The notes: generated from the sequence alone by a model not told the origin. 64,000 nucleotides of DNA from Rheinheimera mesophila (GCF_000986865.1 NZ_LAVS01000096.1:62001-126000), one strand, 5' to 3'. Shown: positions 1 through 8,561, numbered from the stretch's first letter. Program-made: numbers and translations.

Positions 1-2
1 CA

Positions 3-335
3 CAAACCCGCCATATTCTATTGAAAAAGGGCGATAAAATTTTAGCCTACGCCCGGGTTTTAGCACCGGGCGTCAGTTATGAACACAACCCGGCGCTGGG
101 TCGTATTTGTGTGTCACAAACCGCCCGTCGTCTGGCTTTAGGTCGTGGTTTAATGGACAAAGCGTTGGCGGTAGCCAGCAGTTGCTGGCCTGATCAGGAG
201 ATCCGTATTTCGGCCCAATGTTACCTGCAGCGTTTTTACGAGTCCTTCGGTTTTGTGGCCTGCAGCGAACCTTATCTGGAAGATAATATTCCACATCTGG
301 AGATGATTCGTCCGGTTGTAGCGGCACAGAACTAA
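3..335 (+). CDS. elaA: ElaA-type GNAT N-acetyltransferase, C-terminal part
   Basis: The reading frame is open from base 3, so the gene begins left of the window; about 111 C-terminal residues are present. The residues match the C-terminal half of ElaA-family GNAT acyltransferases: a strand with LAYARVL, an acetyl-CoA-binding loop with RRLALGRGLM, and the final QRFYESFGF block followed by an HLEM ending. ElaA proteins are about 150 residues, so roughly 40 residues lie outside. GNAT enzymes transfer an acyl group from acyl-CoA to an amine; the substrate of ElaA is unknown. The stop overlaps by 4 bp the stop of the convergent dioxygenase gene. A TTG at base 21 could be read as a start, but the homologous region continues upstream of it. 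Confidence 0.8.
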   Translation, partial: QTRHILLKKGDKILAYARVLAPGVSYEHNPALGRICVSQTARRLALGRGLMDKALAVASSCWPDQEIRISAQCYLQRFYESFGFVACSEPYLEDNIPHLEMIRPVVAAQN

Positions 336-1033
336 GCACCAGTGCCGTACAATTGTTCGGCACGGTTAAACAGCACCCAGCTAGTTAAAATATACTTATC
401 ACCCGATACCGGCACACAGCCCCTGTGCGTATGAGTAAAGTGAGCCGGCGCTATCACCATGCGGCCGGCTTTGGGTTGTATGGCTTTGTTCTGATAATAA
501 AATTCTGTCTGGCCACCTTCGGCAACGTCATTTAAATAAAACATAAACAACAAAGTACGGTGCAAGGCTTCGTTATGTGGCAATTGAGGGTAAACCTCTG
601 AATGCCAGTAGCCATAATTGCCAATGCCCTGTTGATATTTCTGCGCCTGAATAGGACCAAGCCGGTATAAATTACGCACTAACTGAGCGACCCGTGGTGC
701 GCCAAATTCTGCATAGTTTTCCGACGTGATGGTAATGAAATGGTTTTCTGTCGGATGTGGCATACTCATACTAACAGGGCCTATCAAGGCAAAATGATAC
801 TTGGCGAAATAGCGCGTCACATAGTCTGTAGTAAAACGGCAAATTTCGTTTAAAACACTGTGATATTCCGGATGTTGGTTCAGGTACAAATCTGTACTGA
901 TCTTTTTACTGGTATCTACACCACCACCAGTGCGGCCGGCTGTGGTATGGGGGCTTTGTTCAAACAATTGGATCAGTTGCTGACAAAAATCCCGCGGTAA
1001 TACATCATCATAGACTTCAATAAAATCATTCAT
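332..1033 (-). CDS. 2OG-Fe(II) oxygenase, prolyl-4-hydroxylase-like
   Basis: A 233-residue protein with the C-terminal double-stranded beta-helix of 2-oxoglutarate/Fe(II) dioxygenases. The probable iron ligands are His144 and Glu146 in YWHSEVYP (an HxE variant of HxD/E) and a distal His203 in FTHTHRG. Lys213 in SGDKYIL is placed to bind the 2-oxoglutarate carboxylate. The stretch LLFMFYLNDVAEGGQTEF is typical of prolyl-4-hydroxylase-like and PKHD-type proteins. No signal peptide is seen, so it is probably cytoplasmic; the substrate is unknown. It diverges from the thioesterase gene with only 17 bp between start codons, so the two promoters must overlap the coding ends. The ATG start fits the beginning of the conserved protein. 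Confidence 0.75.
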   Translation of the reverse strand: MNDFIEVYDDVLPRDFCQQLIQLFEQSPHTTAGRTGGGVDTSKKISTDLYLNQHPEYHSVLNEICRFTTDYVTRYFAKYHFALIGPVSMSMPHPTENHFITITSENYAEFGAPRVAQLVRNLYRLGPIQAQKYQQGIGNYGYWHSEVYPQLPHNEALHRTLLFMFYLNDVAEGGQTEFYYQNKAIQPKAGRMVIAPAHFTHTHRGCVPVSGDKYILTSWVLFNRAEQLYGTGA

Positions 1034-1050
1034 AGTTTTAGGTTATTGTT

Positions 1051-1449
1051 ATGTTTAAAGAAATTATTCAGCCACGTTTCAATGAAACGGACGCTCTGGG
1101 TCATATCAACAATACAGTGCTGACGCAGTGGTTTGAAGGGGCTCGCGATCCTATTTTCAAAATATTTACACCCGACCTTGATACCAGGCAATGGCGACTG
1201 ATCCTTGCCAGTATCAGTGTGCAGTTTAAAGCTGAACTATTTTATGGGCTACCGGTGGAGCTGCGCACTGCGATCAGTAGGGTAGGCAATAGCTCCTTTG
1301 AGGTACAGCAAGAAGCCTGGCAACAAGGCCAATGCTGCGCTGTAGGAAAGGCCGTGTTAGTGCAATACGATTTTGCGGCCAGGCAAAAAATACCGTTGAG
1401 TGCAGAACAAAAAGTCAGTTTGAGCGCACATTTGGTTTCAGCAAGCTAA
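1051..1449 (+). CDS. acyl-CoA thioesterase, hot-dog fold (4HBT family)
   Basis: A 132-residue single-domain protein of the 4HBT/YbgC-like hot-dog group. The N-terminal RFNETDALGHINNTVLTQWFE carries the family's Asp (in ETDALGH) followed by HxNN, which positions substrate and catalytic water. Such enzymes hydrolyse acyl-CoA thioesters in the cytoplasm; chain length cannot be read from sequence. Length is normal for the family. The start codon lies 17 bp from that of the divergent dioxygenase gene. The downstream 84 bp before ggt carries no obvious terminator, so read-through into ggt is possible. Confidence 0.75.
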   Translation: MFKEIIQPRFNETDALGHINNTVLTQWFEGARDPIFKIFTPDLDTRQWRLILASISVQFKAELFYGLPVELRTAISRVGNSSFEVQQEAWQQGQCCAVGKAVLVQYDFAARQKIPLSAEQKVSLSAHLVSAS

Positions 1450-1533
1450 TCTGGCTTTTGGTCGCGTGCCGCTGGTAATTTCAACTGGTCCTGATTAGTT
1501 TGAATACTCCTGTATTTCAGAGGCACAACCAGA

Positions 1534-3246
1534 ATGAAAAAACTCCTGCTCTGCAGTTTGATGGCTTTATCCCCTCAGTTAATGGCATATGACCGGATCA
1601 CTGGCGCCGATTTTGCCAGCCGCTCCGAAGTGATAGCCCCCCATGCGATGGCGGCGACTAGTCAGCCCTTAGCCACTCAAATTGCGTTGGATATCATGAA
1701 ACAAGGTGGCACTGCAGTGGACGCAGCTATTGCTGCCAATGCAGCTTTAGGCTTAATGGAACCTACGGGTAACGGCATAGGCGGTGACTTGTATGCCATT
1801 ATCTGGGATGGTAAAACCAATAAAATTTATGGTCTGAATGCGTCAGGCCGCTCACCAAAAGGGCTGAGCTATAACCAATTATCGAAAGAGCTGAAAAAGC
1901 TCGACCGCAGCACTATTCCGCCTTATGGCATGTTGCCGATCAGCGTTCCTGGCGCAGTGGATGGTTGGTTTGAGATGCATCAGAAGTTTGGCAAATTGCC
2001 TATGACGCAAATTCTGCAACCTGCCATCACCTATGCTGAGCAAGGTTTTCCGGTCAGCGAGCTGATTGCCTATTACTGGGATAGGTCTGTACCACGCCTG
2101 AAAGACCAGCCGGGTGATTTTGTTGGCACTTTTACCATCAACGGCAAAGCACCGGCTAAGGGTGAAATCTTTAAAAACCCTGATTTAGCAGCCACTTATA
2201 AAGCGATAGCCACGGGTGGACGGGACGCCTTTTACAAAGGCGACATCGCCAAACGTATTGATGCGTTTATGAAAGCCAATGGCGGTTATCTGCGGTATGA
2301 AGATTTCGCCAGCCACAAATCAGACTGGGTAGAACCAGTGTCCGTCAATTACCGGGGTTACGACGTCTGGGAATTACCGCCTAATGGCCAAGGTATAGCC
2401 GCTTTGCAGATGTTACAAATTCTGAAGAATTTCGACCTAAAGGCCATGGGCTATAACAGTGTCGAAAGTATTCATACGTTAGTGGAAGCGAAAAAACTGG
2501 CTTTTGAAGACAGAGCTAAATATTACGCAGACTCAGATTTTAATAAGTTACCGGTCAAGGGCCTGATTTCCGAAGCCTACGGCAAAGAGCGCGCGAAGTT
2601 AATTGGCACTAAAGCAGCACAACGACTGGATGCCGGGAATCCAGCCGCCTATCAGGGCGATACCATTTACCTGACCACAGCCGACAAAGACGGCACTATG
2701 GTTTCACTGATCCAAAGTAACTACCGTGGTATGGGGTCAGGTGTGGTGGCGCCGGGTACTGGTTTTGGTTTTCAGGACAGAGGCGAAATGTTCTCTATGG
2801 ATCAAAAACATGTGAATGCCTATGAACCAGGTAAGCGCCCTTTCCAGACTATTATTCCGGCTTTTATCAGCAAAGATGGTAAACCACTGACCAGCTTTGG
2901 CGTGATGGGTGGCGCTATGCAGCCTCAGGGCCACGTGCAGATTGTGGTCAATATGATTGATTACGGCATGAACTTGCAGGAAGCGGGGGACGCTGCGCGC
3001 TGGCAACACCTCGGCAGTACAGAACCGACAGACTCGCAAGCCATGTATTTAACCAATGGCGGCTACGTTCAACTGGAAAAAGGTGTGCCGTACGAAACAG
3101 CCCGGGAGCTGATGAAAAAAGGCCATGACGTACGTTATGGTTTGGGTGAGTTTGGTGGTTATCAGGCCATCATGAAAGACCCCAAAACCGGTGTGTATTA
3201 CGGCGCTTCGGAATCCCGCAAAGACGGTCAGGCTGCTGGCTATTAA
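1534..3246 (+). CDS. ggt: gamma-glutamyltransferase, periplasmic precursor
   Basis: A 570-residue Ntn-hydrolase precursor with an N-terminal signal peptide (MKKLLLCSLMALSPQLMA). It should be exported and self-cleaved before Thr377, in GDTIYLTTADKDG. This Thr aligns with E. coli Thr391 when the DKDG residues are matched, and becomes the N-terminal nucleophile of the small subunit. The downstream NYRGMGSG and GGAMQPQGH blocks (oxyanion and glutamate-binding region) are intact. GGT removes the gamma-glutamyl group from glutathione and related compounds, or transfers it to amino acids or water. The gene appears to stand alone; the convergent nat gene follows after a 97-bp gap containing a hairpin. 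Confidence 0.93.
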   Translation: MKKLLLCSLMALSPQLMAYDRITGADFASRSEVIAPHAMAATSQPLATQIALDIMKQGGTAVDAAIAANAALGLMEPTGNGIGGDLYAIIWDGKTNKIYGLNASGRSPKGLSYNQLSKELKKLDRSTIPPYGMLPISVPGAVDGWFEMHQKFGKLPMTQILQPAITYAEQGFPVSELIAYYWDRSVPRLKDQPGDFVGTFTINGKAPAKGEIFKNPDLAATYKAIATGGRDAFYKGDIAKRIDAFMKANGGYLRYEDFASHKSDWVEPVSVNYRGYDVWELPPNGQGIAALQMLQILKNFDLKAMGYNSVESIHTLVEAKKLAFEDRAKYYADSDFNKLPVKGLISEAYGKERAKLIGTKAAQRLDAGNPAAYQGDTIYLTTADKDGTMVSLIQSNYRGMGSGVVAPGTGFGFQDRGEMFSMDQKHVNAYEPGKRPFQTIIPAFISKDGKPLTSFGVMGGAMQPQGHVQIVVNMIDYGMNLQEAGDAARWQHLGSTEPTDSQAMYLTNGGYVQLEKGVPYETARELMKKGHDVRYGLGEFGGYQAIMKDPKTGVYYGASESRKDGQAAGY

Positions 3247-3320
3247 CAGTGGGGCGGAGCTATCAGCTCTGCCCGCAACATCAGATCTTCAACAGATATT
3301 GGTTGTATCAACCGACAAAA

Positions 3321-3344
3321 GGGTCAGAATCAAGGTTCTGACCC
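3321..3344. terminator. hairpin between convergent ggt and nat
   Basis: A perfect 9-bp inverted repeat (gggtcagaa / ttctgaccc) with a 6-nt loop. On the minus strand it is followed by TTTTGT, so it could end nat transcription; its last base touches the nat stop codon. On the plus strand no T-run follows. I take it as a moderate-confidence terminator, possibly serving both genes. Confidence 0.5.
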
Positions 3345-4099
3345 TATGCCAACAACTGCTTTAACACTGTTTCCCGCTGTTCTGGGCTTAACTGCTGAAC
3401 TTGTGTGCTATCAGCTCGTATTTGTTTGAACTGATCCCCCAGCAGAATATCGCGGCCTTGTTCGTGGTGTTTAATGACTAATAACTTCTGCACAAAAATG
3501 GTATCTGGATGGGTGCTGTTTAGATAGTTGGCAGGCATAAAATCGACCCACTCACTGGCATAAGGTTCAAAGCCAAACTGGCTTAGCCATTGACCATCCA
3601 CCCAGGCCTGTACCACGTAAGCACCACTTGGCTCAGTGATTAAACGGAACTGATCAAAATCCTGCTGCTGTACCTGTTGCAGTGAAGATAAAGCAATAGG
3701 CGCACGAATACCGTAGCTACCAAAACCTAAATCACAGATCCACTGCTCGCCCTCAGCTTCCACCAGCAACACCATATGGGTTTTAGGGCGGCGCACCGGG
3801 TAAAACATCGGGCGACAGGCGACAAACTTGTAGCTGAACCCCAAAGCCTGTAACGCCATCGCAAAAAGGCCATTGACCTCATAACAATAACCGCCACGGC
3901 GCTGGCCTACTATTTTATCCACTATCTGTTCCGGTACTAAGGAGACTATCTTACCGGCCTGCACATCCAAGTTCTCAAAGGCGACACTGAAGAGCTGCGC
4001 ACGCATCAGCTTGGCTAAGGTGTCAGTGCTGCGCTCTAACGACCCTGTATAACCAATACGTTTCAGGTAAGTCTCTAACTGGAAATTTTCTGCATACAT
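3344..4099 (-). CDS. nat: arylamine N-acetyltransferase
   Basis: A 251-residue cytoplasmic enzyme with the full NAT Cys-His-Asp triad: Cys72 in RRGGYCYEVNG, His108 in KTHMVLL and Asp123 in WICDLGFG. It moves acetyl from acetyl-CoA to arylamines, hydrazines or similar amines by a ping-pong mechanism. It is slightly shorter than the usual 270-285 residues. It is the last gene of the leftward group glrK-qseG-glrR-DUF2288-nat, starting 19 bp after the DUF2288 stop. The link to the GlrKR system is probably only co-transcription. Confidence 0.88.
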   Translation of the reverse strand: MYAENFQLETYLKRIGYTGSLERSTDTLAKLMRAQLFSVAFENLDVQAGKIVSLVPEQIVDKIVGQRRGGYCYEVNGLFAMALQALGFSYKFVACRPMFYPVRRPKTHMVLLVEAEGEQWICDLGFGSYGIRAPIALSSLQQVQQQDFDQFRLITEPSGAYVVQAWVDGQWLSQFGFEPYASEWVDFMPANYLNSTHPDTIFVQKLLVIKHHEQGRDILLGDQFKQIRADSTQVQQLSPEQRETVLKQLLA

Positions 4100-4118
4100 A
4101 AAGGATTGACCTGCGTAG

Positions 4119-4445
4119 TTAATGAGTAGCTTGAGCCGCTTTATCCTGTACTAAGATCCAGGGCGATATCACCACAGCCCAAAGTTCAGCTTTTTGCTCC
4201 ACCCAAAGCTGAGCTTGTGCATCTGAGACTCTGTCAACTAAACCCGCTTGCAGCCAATTCTGTACTGCTGCTTTATCATCCTGACTAAAGGCAAACGCCA
4301 CTTCGACCAAATCCAGTTGTGCAGACACCTGCACCACAGAGCCTGAGGCATAAAATTTTTGCAGCTCCAGCCAGTTGATCCGGGCGGTCTCGCTGATGAT
4401 TTTGGCCTTGAGTACATCGGGTTCGACATCAAAATTTTCGTGCAT
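4119..4445 (-). CDS. DUF2288 family protein
   Basis: A 108-residue protein matching DUF2288: an N-terminal KAKIISETARINWLELQKF, a central LDLVEVAFAFSQDDK, and a C-terminal AELWAVVISPWILVQDK. The family has no assigned function. No signal or membrane segment is seen. The frame also has a TTG one codon upstream at 4448, but the ATG at 4445 is preferred. It lies 12-15 bp after the glrR stop and 19 bp before nat, so it should be co-transcribed with the two-component genes. Confidence 0.75.
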   Translation of the reverse strand: MHENFDVEPDVLKAKIISETARINWLELQKFYASGSVVQVSAQLDLVEVAFAFSQDDKAAVQNWLQAGLVDRVSDAQAQLWVEQKAELWAVVISPWILVQDKAAQATH

Positions 4446-4460
4446 CAATCAATCTCTGAG

Positions 4461-5810
4461 TTATTCTAATTCGTCGCTTTGCTCGGACACCTGAGCTGCG
4501 CTGAGTTCATGTTTTTTCAGCAGTTTGTGAAAGTCTGTTCTGTTGCGCCCGGCCAGTTCTGCAGCCCGGGTGACGTTGCCTTCGGCCATTTTTAACACCC
4601 GGATTAAATACTGGCGTTCAAACTGATCACGGGCTTCGCTCAAGGTTGGCCAGAAACTGCGGTTTTGTGATAAAGCCTGCTCAACCAAAGCCACACTCAG
4701 CACTGGGCTTTGGGTTAAAGCCACACATTGCTCAACCACGTTCACCAATTGGCGCACGTTCCCCGGCCACTGCGCTGTCACCAGCGCCTGCATTGCATCT
4801 TCGGAAAAGCGGTTCACCTGCACACCATGGCGCTCGGCATTTTGTTGCAGCACATGACGGGCTAATAATGGAATGTCTTCCGCTCTTTCTCTTAAGGTGG
4901 GCAGTTGCAGATTCACCACGTTTAAACGGTAATACAAATCTTCGCGGAAACTTTGTTCCTGCATCGCCTGTTTTAAATCACGGTGCGTTGCCGACAACAC
5001 CCGCACATCAATAGGAATAGTCTTAGTGCTGCCGACAGGGCGGATTTGCCGCTCCTGCAAAGCACGCAATAACTTCACCTGCAATGGCATCGGCATATCC
5101 CCAATTTCATCAAGGAATAAAGTGCCGCCGTCGGCTTCGCGGAACAAACCTAAGTGTTCATTCACAGCGCCGGTAAAAGCCCCTTTGGTGTGACCAAACA
5201 GCTCGGATTCCAGCAAATGCTCAGGCAAAGCGCCGCAGTTAATAGCGACAAAATGGCCTTTAGCCCGGGGGCTGGCTTTATGAATCGCCTTGGCCAGCAT
5301 TTCTTTACCTGTACCGCTGGCACCGGTAATTAAAACACTGACATCGCGCTGCGCTACACGATAAGCCTGATCCAGCACCTGCTCCATCACTTTACTGCGG
5401 GTGATAATATCAGCACGCCATTCATCTTTGCTGGGCACATGGGACTGATGCACAGCCTGCGCTAAAATATCGCGCAAGTCATTATTATTCAGTGGCTTAG
5501 TCAGAAAACCAAAAACACCACGTTGTGTTGCGGCTACAGCTTCAGGAATAGAGCCATGGGCTGTCATCAACACCACAGGTAAACCCGGATGGCGCTTGGC
5601 GATTTCATCAAACAAGGCCATGCCGTCTAAACCCGGCATGCGCAAATCACTCAGCACTACATCGACTTTATTTTTACCCAGCAAAACCAGAGCGGTTTCA
5701 GCGCAGTCGGCGCTGATCACCTGATAGCCCTCGCCTTCCAGGCGTAAAGTCAGCAAACGTAATAAGCTGGGATCATCATCCACCAGCAACAAGCGGGCGC
5801 CATTGCTCAT
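4461..5810 (-). CDS. glrR: sigma-54-dependent response regulator GlrR (QseF)
   Basis: A 449-residue NtrC-type regulator with three domains. The receiver (1-125) has phospho-acceptor Asp55 in VVLSDLRMPG and a Lys in FLTKP. The AAA+ sigma-54 interaction domain (about 140-370) has Walker A GASGTGKE at 163-170, GAFTGA at 210-215 and Walker B LFLDEIGD at 231-238. A Fis-type helix-turn-helix lies near 405-440 (GNVTRAAELAGRNRTDF). In enterobacteria GlrR, phosphorylated by GlrK, activates sigma-54 promoters such as glmY and rpoE under envelope stress. Here it sits 2 bp after qseG, in the enterobacterial order glrK-qseG-glrR, which supports the assignment. glnB does not follow; DUF2288 and nat do. Confidence 0.9.
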   Translation of the reverse strand: MSNGARLLLVDDDPSLLRLLTLRLEGEGYQVISADCAETALVLLGKNKVDVVLSDLRMPGLDGMALFDEIAKRHPGLPVVLMTAHGSIPEAVAATQRGVFGFLTKPLNNNDLRDILAQAVHQSHVPSKDEWRADIITRSKVMEQVLDQAYRVAQRDVSVLITGASGTGKEMLAKAIHKASPRAKGHFVAINCGALPEHLLESELFGHTKGAFTGAVNEHLGLFREADGGTLFLDEIGDMPMPLQVKLLRALQERQIRPVGSTKTIPIDVRVLSATHRDLKQAMQEQSFREDLYYRLNVVNLQLPTLRERAEDIPLLARHVLQQNAERHGVQVNRFSEDAMQALVTAQWPGNVRQLVNVVEQCVALTQSPVLSVALVEQALSQNRSFWPTLSEARDQFERQYLIRVLKMAEGNVTRAAELAGRNRTDFHKLLKKHELSAAQVSEQSDELE

Positions 5811-5812
5811 GC

Positions 5813-6388
5813 TTAATTTCCTGTCTGATTTAATTTGGCTTCAATTTGTGTCAATGCATCAATTTTCTTCTGCAAATCTTTGCTTTGCCGACGTAGCCTG
5901 TCCAGTTGCTCTTGCTGCTGTGCATTTAAACGCGATAACGCTGTCACTGCAGATTCACTTTCCAGTAATTTTTGGTTGTAGGCTAAATCCCAGCGTAACA
6001 AATCGGCTAAGCCTTTAGGCAAAGTGGTTAGTTTGTCGCTCAACTGAGTTTGAGCCGCAAAACGCACCGCATAAGGGCTATCAGGGTGCAGTTTTATTAA
6101 TAGCGTCTGCAAAGTGGTGACAGGGCTGGTTTTAAAGCTGCGCAATAATAAATCCCGCTCCGCCACTGGCATCAATAACAATTGGGCACGGAAATCGCGC
6201 CAGGCTTGCAAAGTTAAAGCATCGTCAGCGATCGCCAGTTCTGCCTTTACAGGTTTAGGCGGTTCCACCTGTTGGGTTTGCACCGGTTCAACTTTGGGTA
6301 TGGTTTTATTTACCACTGGTACTACAGGTTTTACCCCCTGACAGGCCGTTAACACCAGACAAAGGCCAAGACTTAACCAAACTTTCAT
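5813..6388 (-). CDS. qseG: QseG-like lipoprotein
   Basis: A 191-residue protein with a lipoprotein signal peptide ending in a LTAC lipobox (Cys16), then a Pro/Val/Lys-rich linker and an alpha-helical region ending in a Gln/Leu-rich coiled coil (about 150-185). Its position between glrK and glrR matches QseG, the outer-membrane lipoprotein that interacts with GlrK in E. coli. Its start overlaps the glrK stop by 4 bp (ATGA), so translation is probably coupled. Sequence similarity to enterobacterial QseG cannot be judged by eye; synteny and the lipobox are the main support. Confidence 0.7.
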   Translation of the reverse strand: MKVWLSLGLCLVLTACQGVKPVVPVVNKTIPKVEPVQTQQVEPPKPVKAELAIADDALTLQAWRDFRAQLLLMPVAERDLLLRSFKTSPVTTLQTLLIKLHPDSPYAVRFAAQTQLSDKLTTLPKGLADLLRWDLAYNQKLLESESAVTALSRLNAQQQEQLDRLRRQSKDLQKKIDALTQIEAKLNQTGN

Positions 6389-7803
6389 ACCGCATCCTCA
6401 ACTAAAGGCAAACGCACCTGAATACATACATCGGCGTAATTCACATCGATAATTTCCGCCAGACCACCTAATAAACGGGCGCAGTCGGCGACAATAGATA
6501 AACCTAAACCTGAACCTTGTACTGCATCAAAACGTGGGGCTTTACCACGCTGGAAAGGTTCAAATAATTTGGCCCGCAATTCGGCAGGAATAGGGGTGCC
6601 GTTATTCGCCACATCCAACAACATGAATTTATCATGTTGACGTAAATTGACCCAGACATTACTGCCTTCAGCCCCATACGCCTGAGCATTGTTAATCAGG
6701 TTATCCAGAATGCGCCGGAACAGCATAGAGTCGGTGTAAATCCGCGGGAGCTGACAATCCAGCACAATTTTTTGTTCACGTTGCTGCAAAGATAACGCAT
6801 GGTCGTTAAAGCAATTTTGTAGCAGAGTGTGGCTGTCATGCCAGCCAAACTCGGGTTTAGCCTGCTGCAGTAGCTTGTTGTAATCCAACAGTTGCTCTGT
6901 CAGCACACTCAAACGGTCTGCACTGCCATTCAGTAAACTGACCACTTCCATTTGCTGGGCATTCAGCGGACCTACCAACTGCTCGCTCAGTAAAGCACAG
7001 CCCTCACGGATACTGGACAAAGGTGTTTTAAGTTCGTGGGAGGCATGGCGCAATAAAATCAGTCGTAAAGCTTCCAGTTGCTGTAAACGGGATGCCAGCC
7101 AGCGTAGCTGTTCACCCAGTTCAGTCAATTCACGTGGACCATCCACTTTGTCATGTGGGAAGTGGTGACTGGCCTGACCTATAGAACGGATCATGGTATC
7201 GAGCATTTTCACAGGCGCGGTAATACGGGCAGAGGCCCACAGTACCAGCAATAAAGTCAACACCACTAAAGCCACAGTTTGCCAGGCCAGGTGGCTTTGT
7301 GCTTCTTCGGCATACACCTGCTGTTGTTGCAAACGTTGTTCCAGCAAAGCCCAAATCACTTGAGTCAGTTGCACCTGCTGCTGACGGATTTTTTGCAGAA
7401 TAGGGCTCAGCTCTTCATTGCTTTCATGCAGATAGCTGTCAAACAATAATTCCAGTTGCTTTTGCTGCTGCGCGCAGAGCACAGGCTGGGCCAGGTTCAG
7501 ACAAACAGATCCCAGATTCTGCTGGTAGTTATTTAAATGCGTGGCCGCCAGTTGTGACAAGGCATCGGTTTTTAAAATACTGAACTGCAATACCGAACGT
7601 TCAATATCATTCACCAGCTTTTGCATATTCTCAGCACGGCGCACATTGGCCACTGAGCTTTCAGCTTCAGCGATGGCATAACGGCTGACATCAGATAAAG
7701 CACTGTGACTTTGCCACAACAAAACCCCAAGCGGGATCAAGGCCATAAAAAAACTGAGTAACACAAACTGCCGCAAGGAAGCAGGCTGAACAGGCATTCG
7801 CAT
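6385..7803 (-). CDS. glrK: sensor histidine kinase GlrK (QseE)
   Basis: A 472-residue membrane kinase. TM1 is at about 13-31, a mostly helical periplasmic domain at 32-172, TM2 at 173-190 and HAMP at about 191-245. The HisKA domain has His256 in RHASHELKTPLSS, and the HATPase domain has an N-box (RILDNLINNAQAYG) and GSGLGLSIV near the C-terminus. It should phosphorylate GlrR. It is first in a compact five-gene leftward operon. The order kinase-lipoprotein-regulator and the helical periplasmic domain are the reasons for naming it GlrK rather than another kinase. Confidence 0.85.
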   Translation of the reverse strand: MRMPVQPASLRQFVLLSFFMALIPLGVLLWQSHSALSDVSRYAIAEAESSVANVRRAENMQKLVNDIERSVLQFSILKTDALSQLAATHLNNYQQNLGSVCLNLAQPVLCAQQQKQLELLFDSYLHESNEELSPILQKIRQQQVQLTQVIWALLEQRLQQQQVYAEEAQSHLAWQTVALVVLTLLLVLWASARITAPVKMLDTMIRSIGQASHHFPHDKVDGPRELTELGEQLRWLASRLQQLEALRLILLRHASHELKTPLSSIREGCALLSEQLVGPLNAQQMEVVSLLNGSADRLSVLTEQLLDYNKLLQQAKPEFGWHDSHTLLQNCFNDHALSLQQREQKIVLDCQLPRIYTDSMLFRRILDNLINNAQAYGAEGSNVWVNLRQHDKFMLLDVANNGTPIPAELRAKLFEPFQRGKAPRFDAVQGSGLGLSIVADCARLLGGLAEIIDVNYADVCIQVRLPLVEDAV

Positions 7804-7888
7804 CAGGACAGGGTTCCACGAAAAATCAGGCGCTTATCATAACGGATTTACAGAAGTAGGTTAAGCACCACGGATGGCTGCGCATAAA

Positions 7889-7914
7889 ACAAAAAAGCCA
7901 GTCAGAGACCGGCT
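7889..7914 (-). terminator. intrinsic terminator of the 66-residue membrane protein gene
   Basis: On the minus strand a 7-bp stem (AGCCGGT / ACTGGCT, one mismatch) with a 5-nt loop is followed by TTTTTTG and more T residues. It lies 24 bp after the stop of the small gene and before the glrK operon, which separates the two. Confidence 0.7.
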
Positions 7915-7937
7915 TTTCTTCTATACAAAGCAACAAC

Positions 7938-8138
7938 TTAGTTAGCGGCTTGTTCCAACGCGACTGAAGCGCGGGCTTTACGTACTTTAGCAGCAGTGCG
8001 GGCGTAAGCATCAGCGGCCTGAACACGCTCTAACTCTAAAACTGCAGTGCCGTTTAAATCAATTTTGCGCATGTAGGTAACGAATACAAAAGCGTTCACC
8101 ATGAAGAATGCGATAGCTGCGATTAAAAATAAGTCCAT
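7938..8138 (-). CDS. small single-pass membrane protein, unknown function
   Basis: A 66-residue protein. Residues 3-22 (LFLIAAIAFFMVNAFVFVTY) form one transmembrane helix. The remaining 44 residues form an Ala-, Arg- and Lys-rich amphipathic tail, probably cytoplasmic. I do not recognise the family. The gene is credible: it has an ATG start, its own intrinsic terminator, and a long upstream region carrying an 18-bp inverted repeat and repeated 18-mers. It may be a small regulatory or stress-related membrane protein, but nothing in the sequence fixes a role. Confidence 0.6.
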   Translation of the reverse strand: MDLFLIAAIAFFMVNAFVFVTYMRKIDLNGTAVLELERVQAADAYARTAAKVRKARASVALEQAAN

Positions 8139-8188
8139 AATTCACCCCGTCTTTACTACTGTTCATTTCAGCCTTTTGCTGAGCCTGC

Positions 8189-8238
8189 CGGTAAATTAGG
8201 TAAGAGTAACAACTGCGTACCTCTTACCTAATTTACCG
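8189..8238. repeat. perfect 18-bp inverted repeat upstream of the small membrane gene
   Basis: The left arm cggtaaattaggtaagag (8189-8206) is the exact reverse complement of the right arm at 8221-8238, with a 14-nt spacer. It lies 51 bp upstream of the small membrane gene's start codon. There is no adjacent T-run, so it is not a typical terminator. It could be a large operator or a hairpin in the 5' leader of that gene's mRNA. Confidence 0.8.
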
Positions 8239-8293
8239 TTACGAACTTACAAATGCAGAGTCTGTGCCAAGTTTTAAAATTAATTTTTAATGA

Positions 8294-8499
8294 TTAAATA
8301 TCAATAGCTTATGTAGAATTTATTTCATTCCTGGCTGAAACTGAACCGAAACCCGAAAAGATCTGTCGCTAATTAGCAACAGCAAAACGAGGGGCAATTA
8401 AATATTGTTAAATTTCAATAACTTAACATGTATGTTTTTTGCGACACTTTTGTCAGGAATCATTAAGAAGTGATAATTCAATTAAATTTCAATAAGTTA
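8294..8499. repeat. three direct copies of an AT-rich 18-mer
   Basis: The copies start at 8294, 8408 and 8482. Copy 2 reads TTAAATTTCAATAACTTA. Copy 3 differs at one base (G for C at position 15). Copy 1 differs at three or fewer bases (A at position 7, GC at 14-15). Spacing is 114 and 74 bp. All lie in the same orientation. They could be binding sites of a regulator of the leftward small gene, or a chance result of AT-rich composition. Confidence 0.5.
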
Positions 8500-8561
8500 C
8501 GAAAGCAGCAAAATGCGGAATTTACAGCGAAAAGTGAGTCGAATGCGGGATCTATCTAATT

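Noticed and set aside
4646-5014. A 122-codon plus-strand reading frame
   Set aside because: It is antisense to the sigma-54 regulator gene, where codon bias leaves the opposite frame open.
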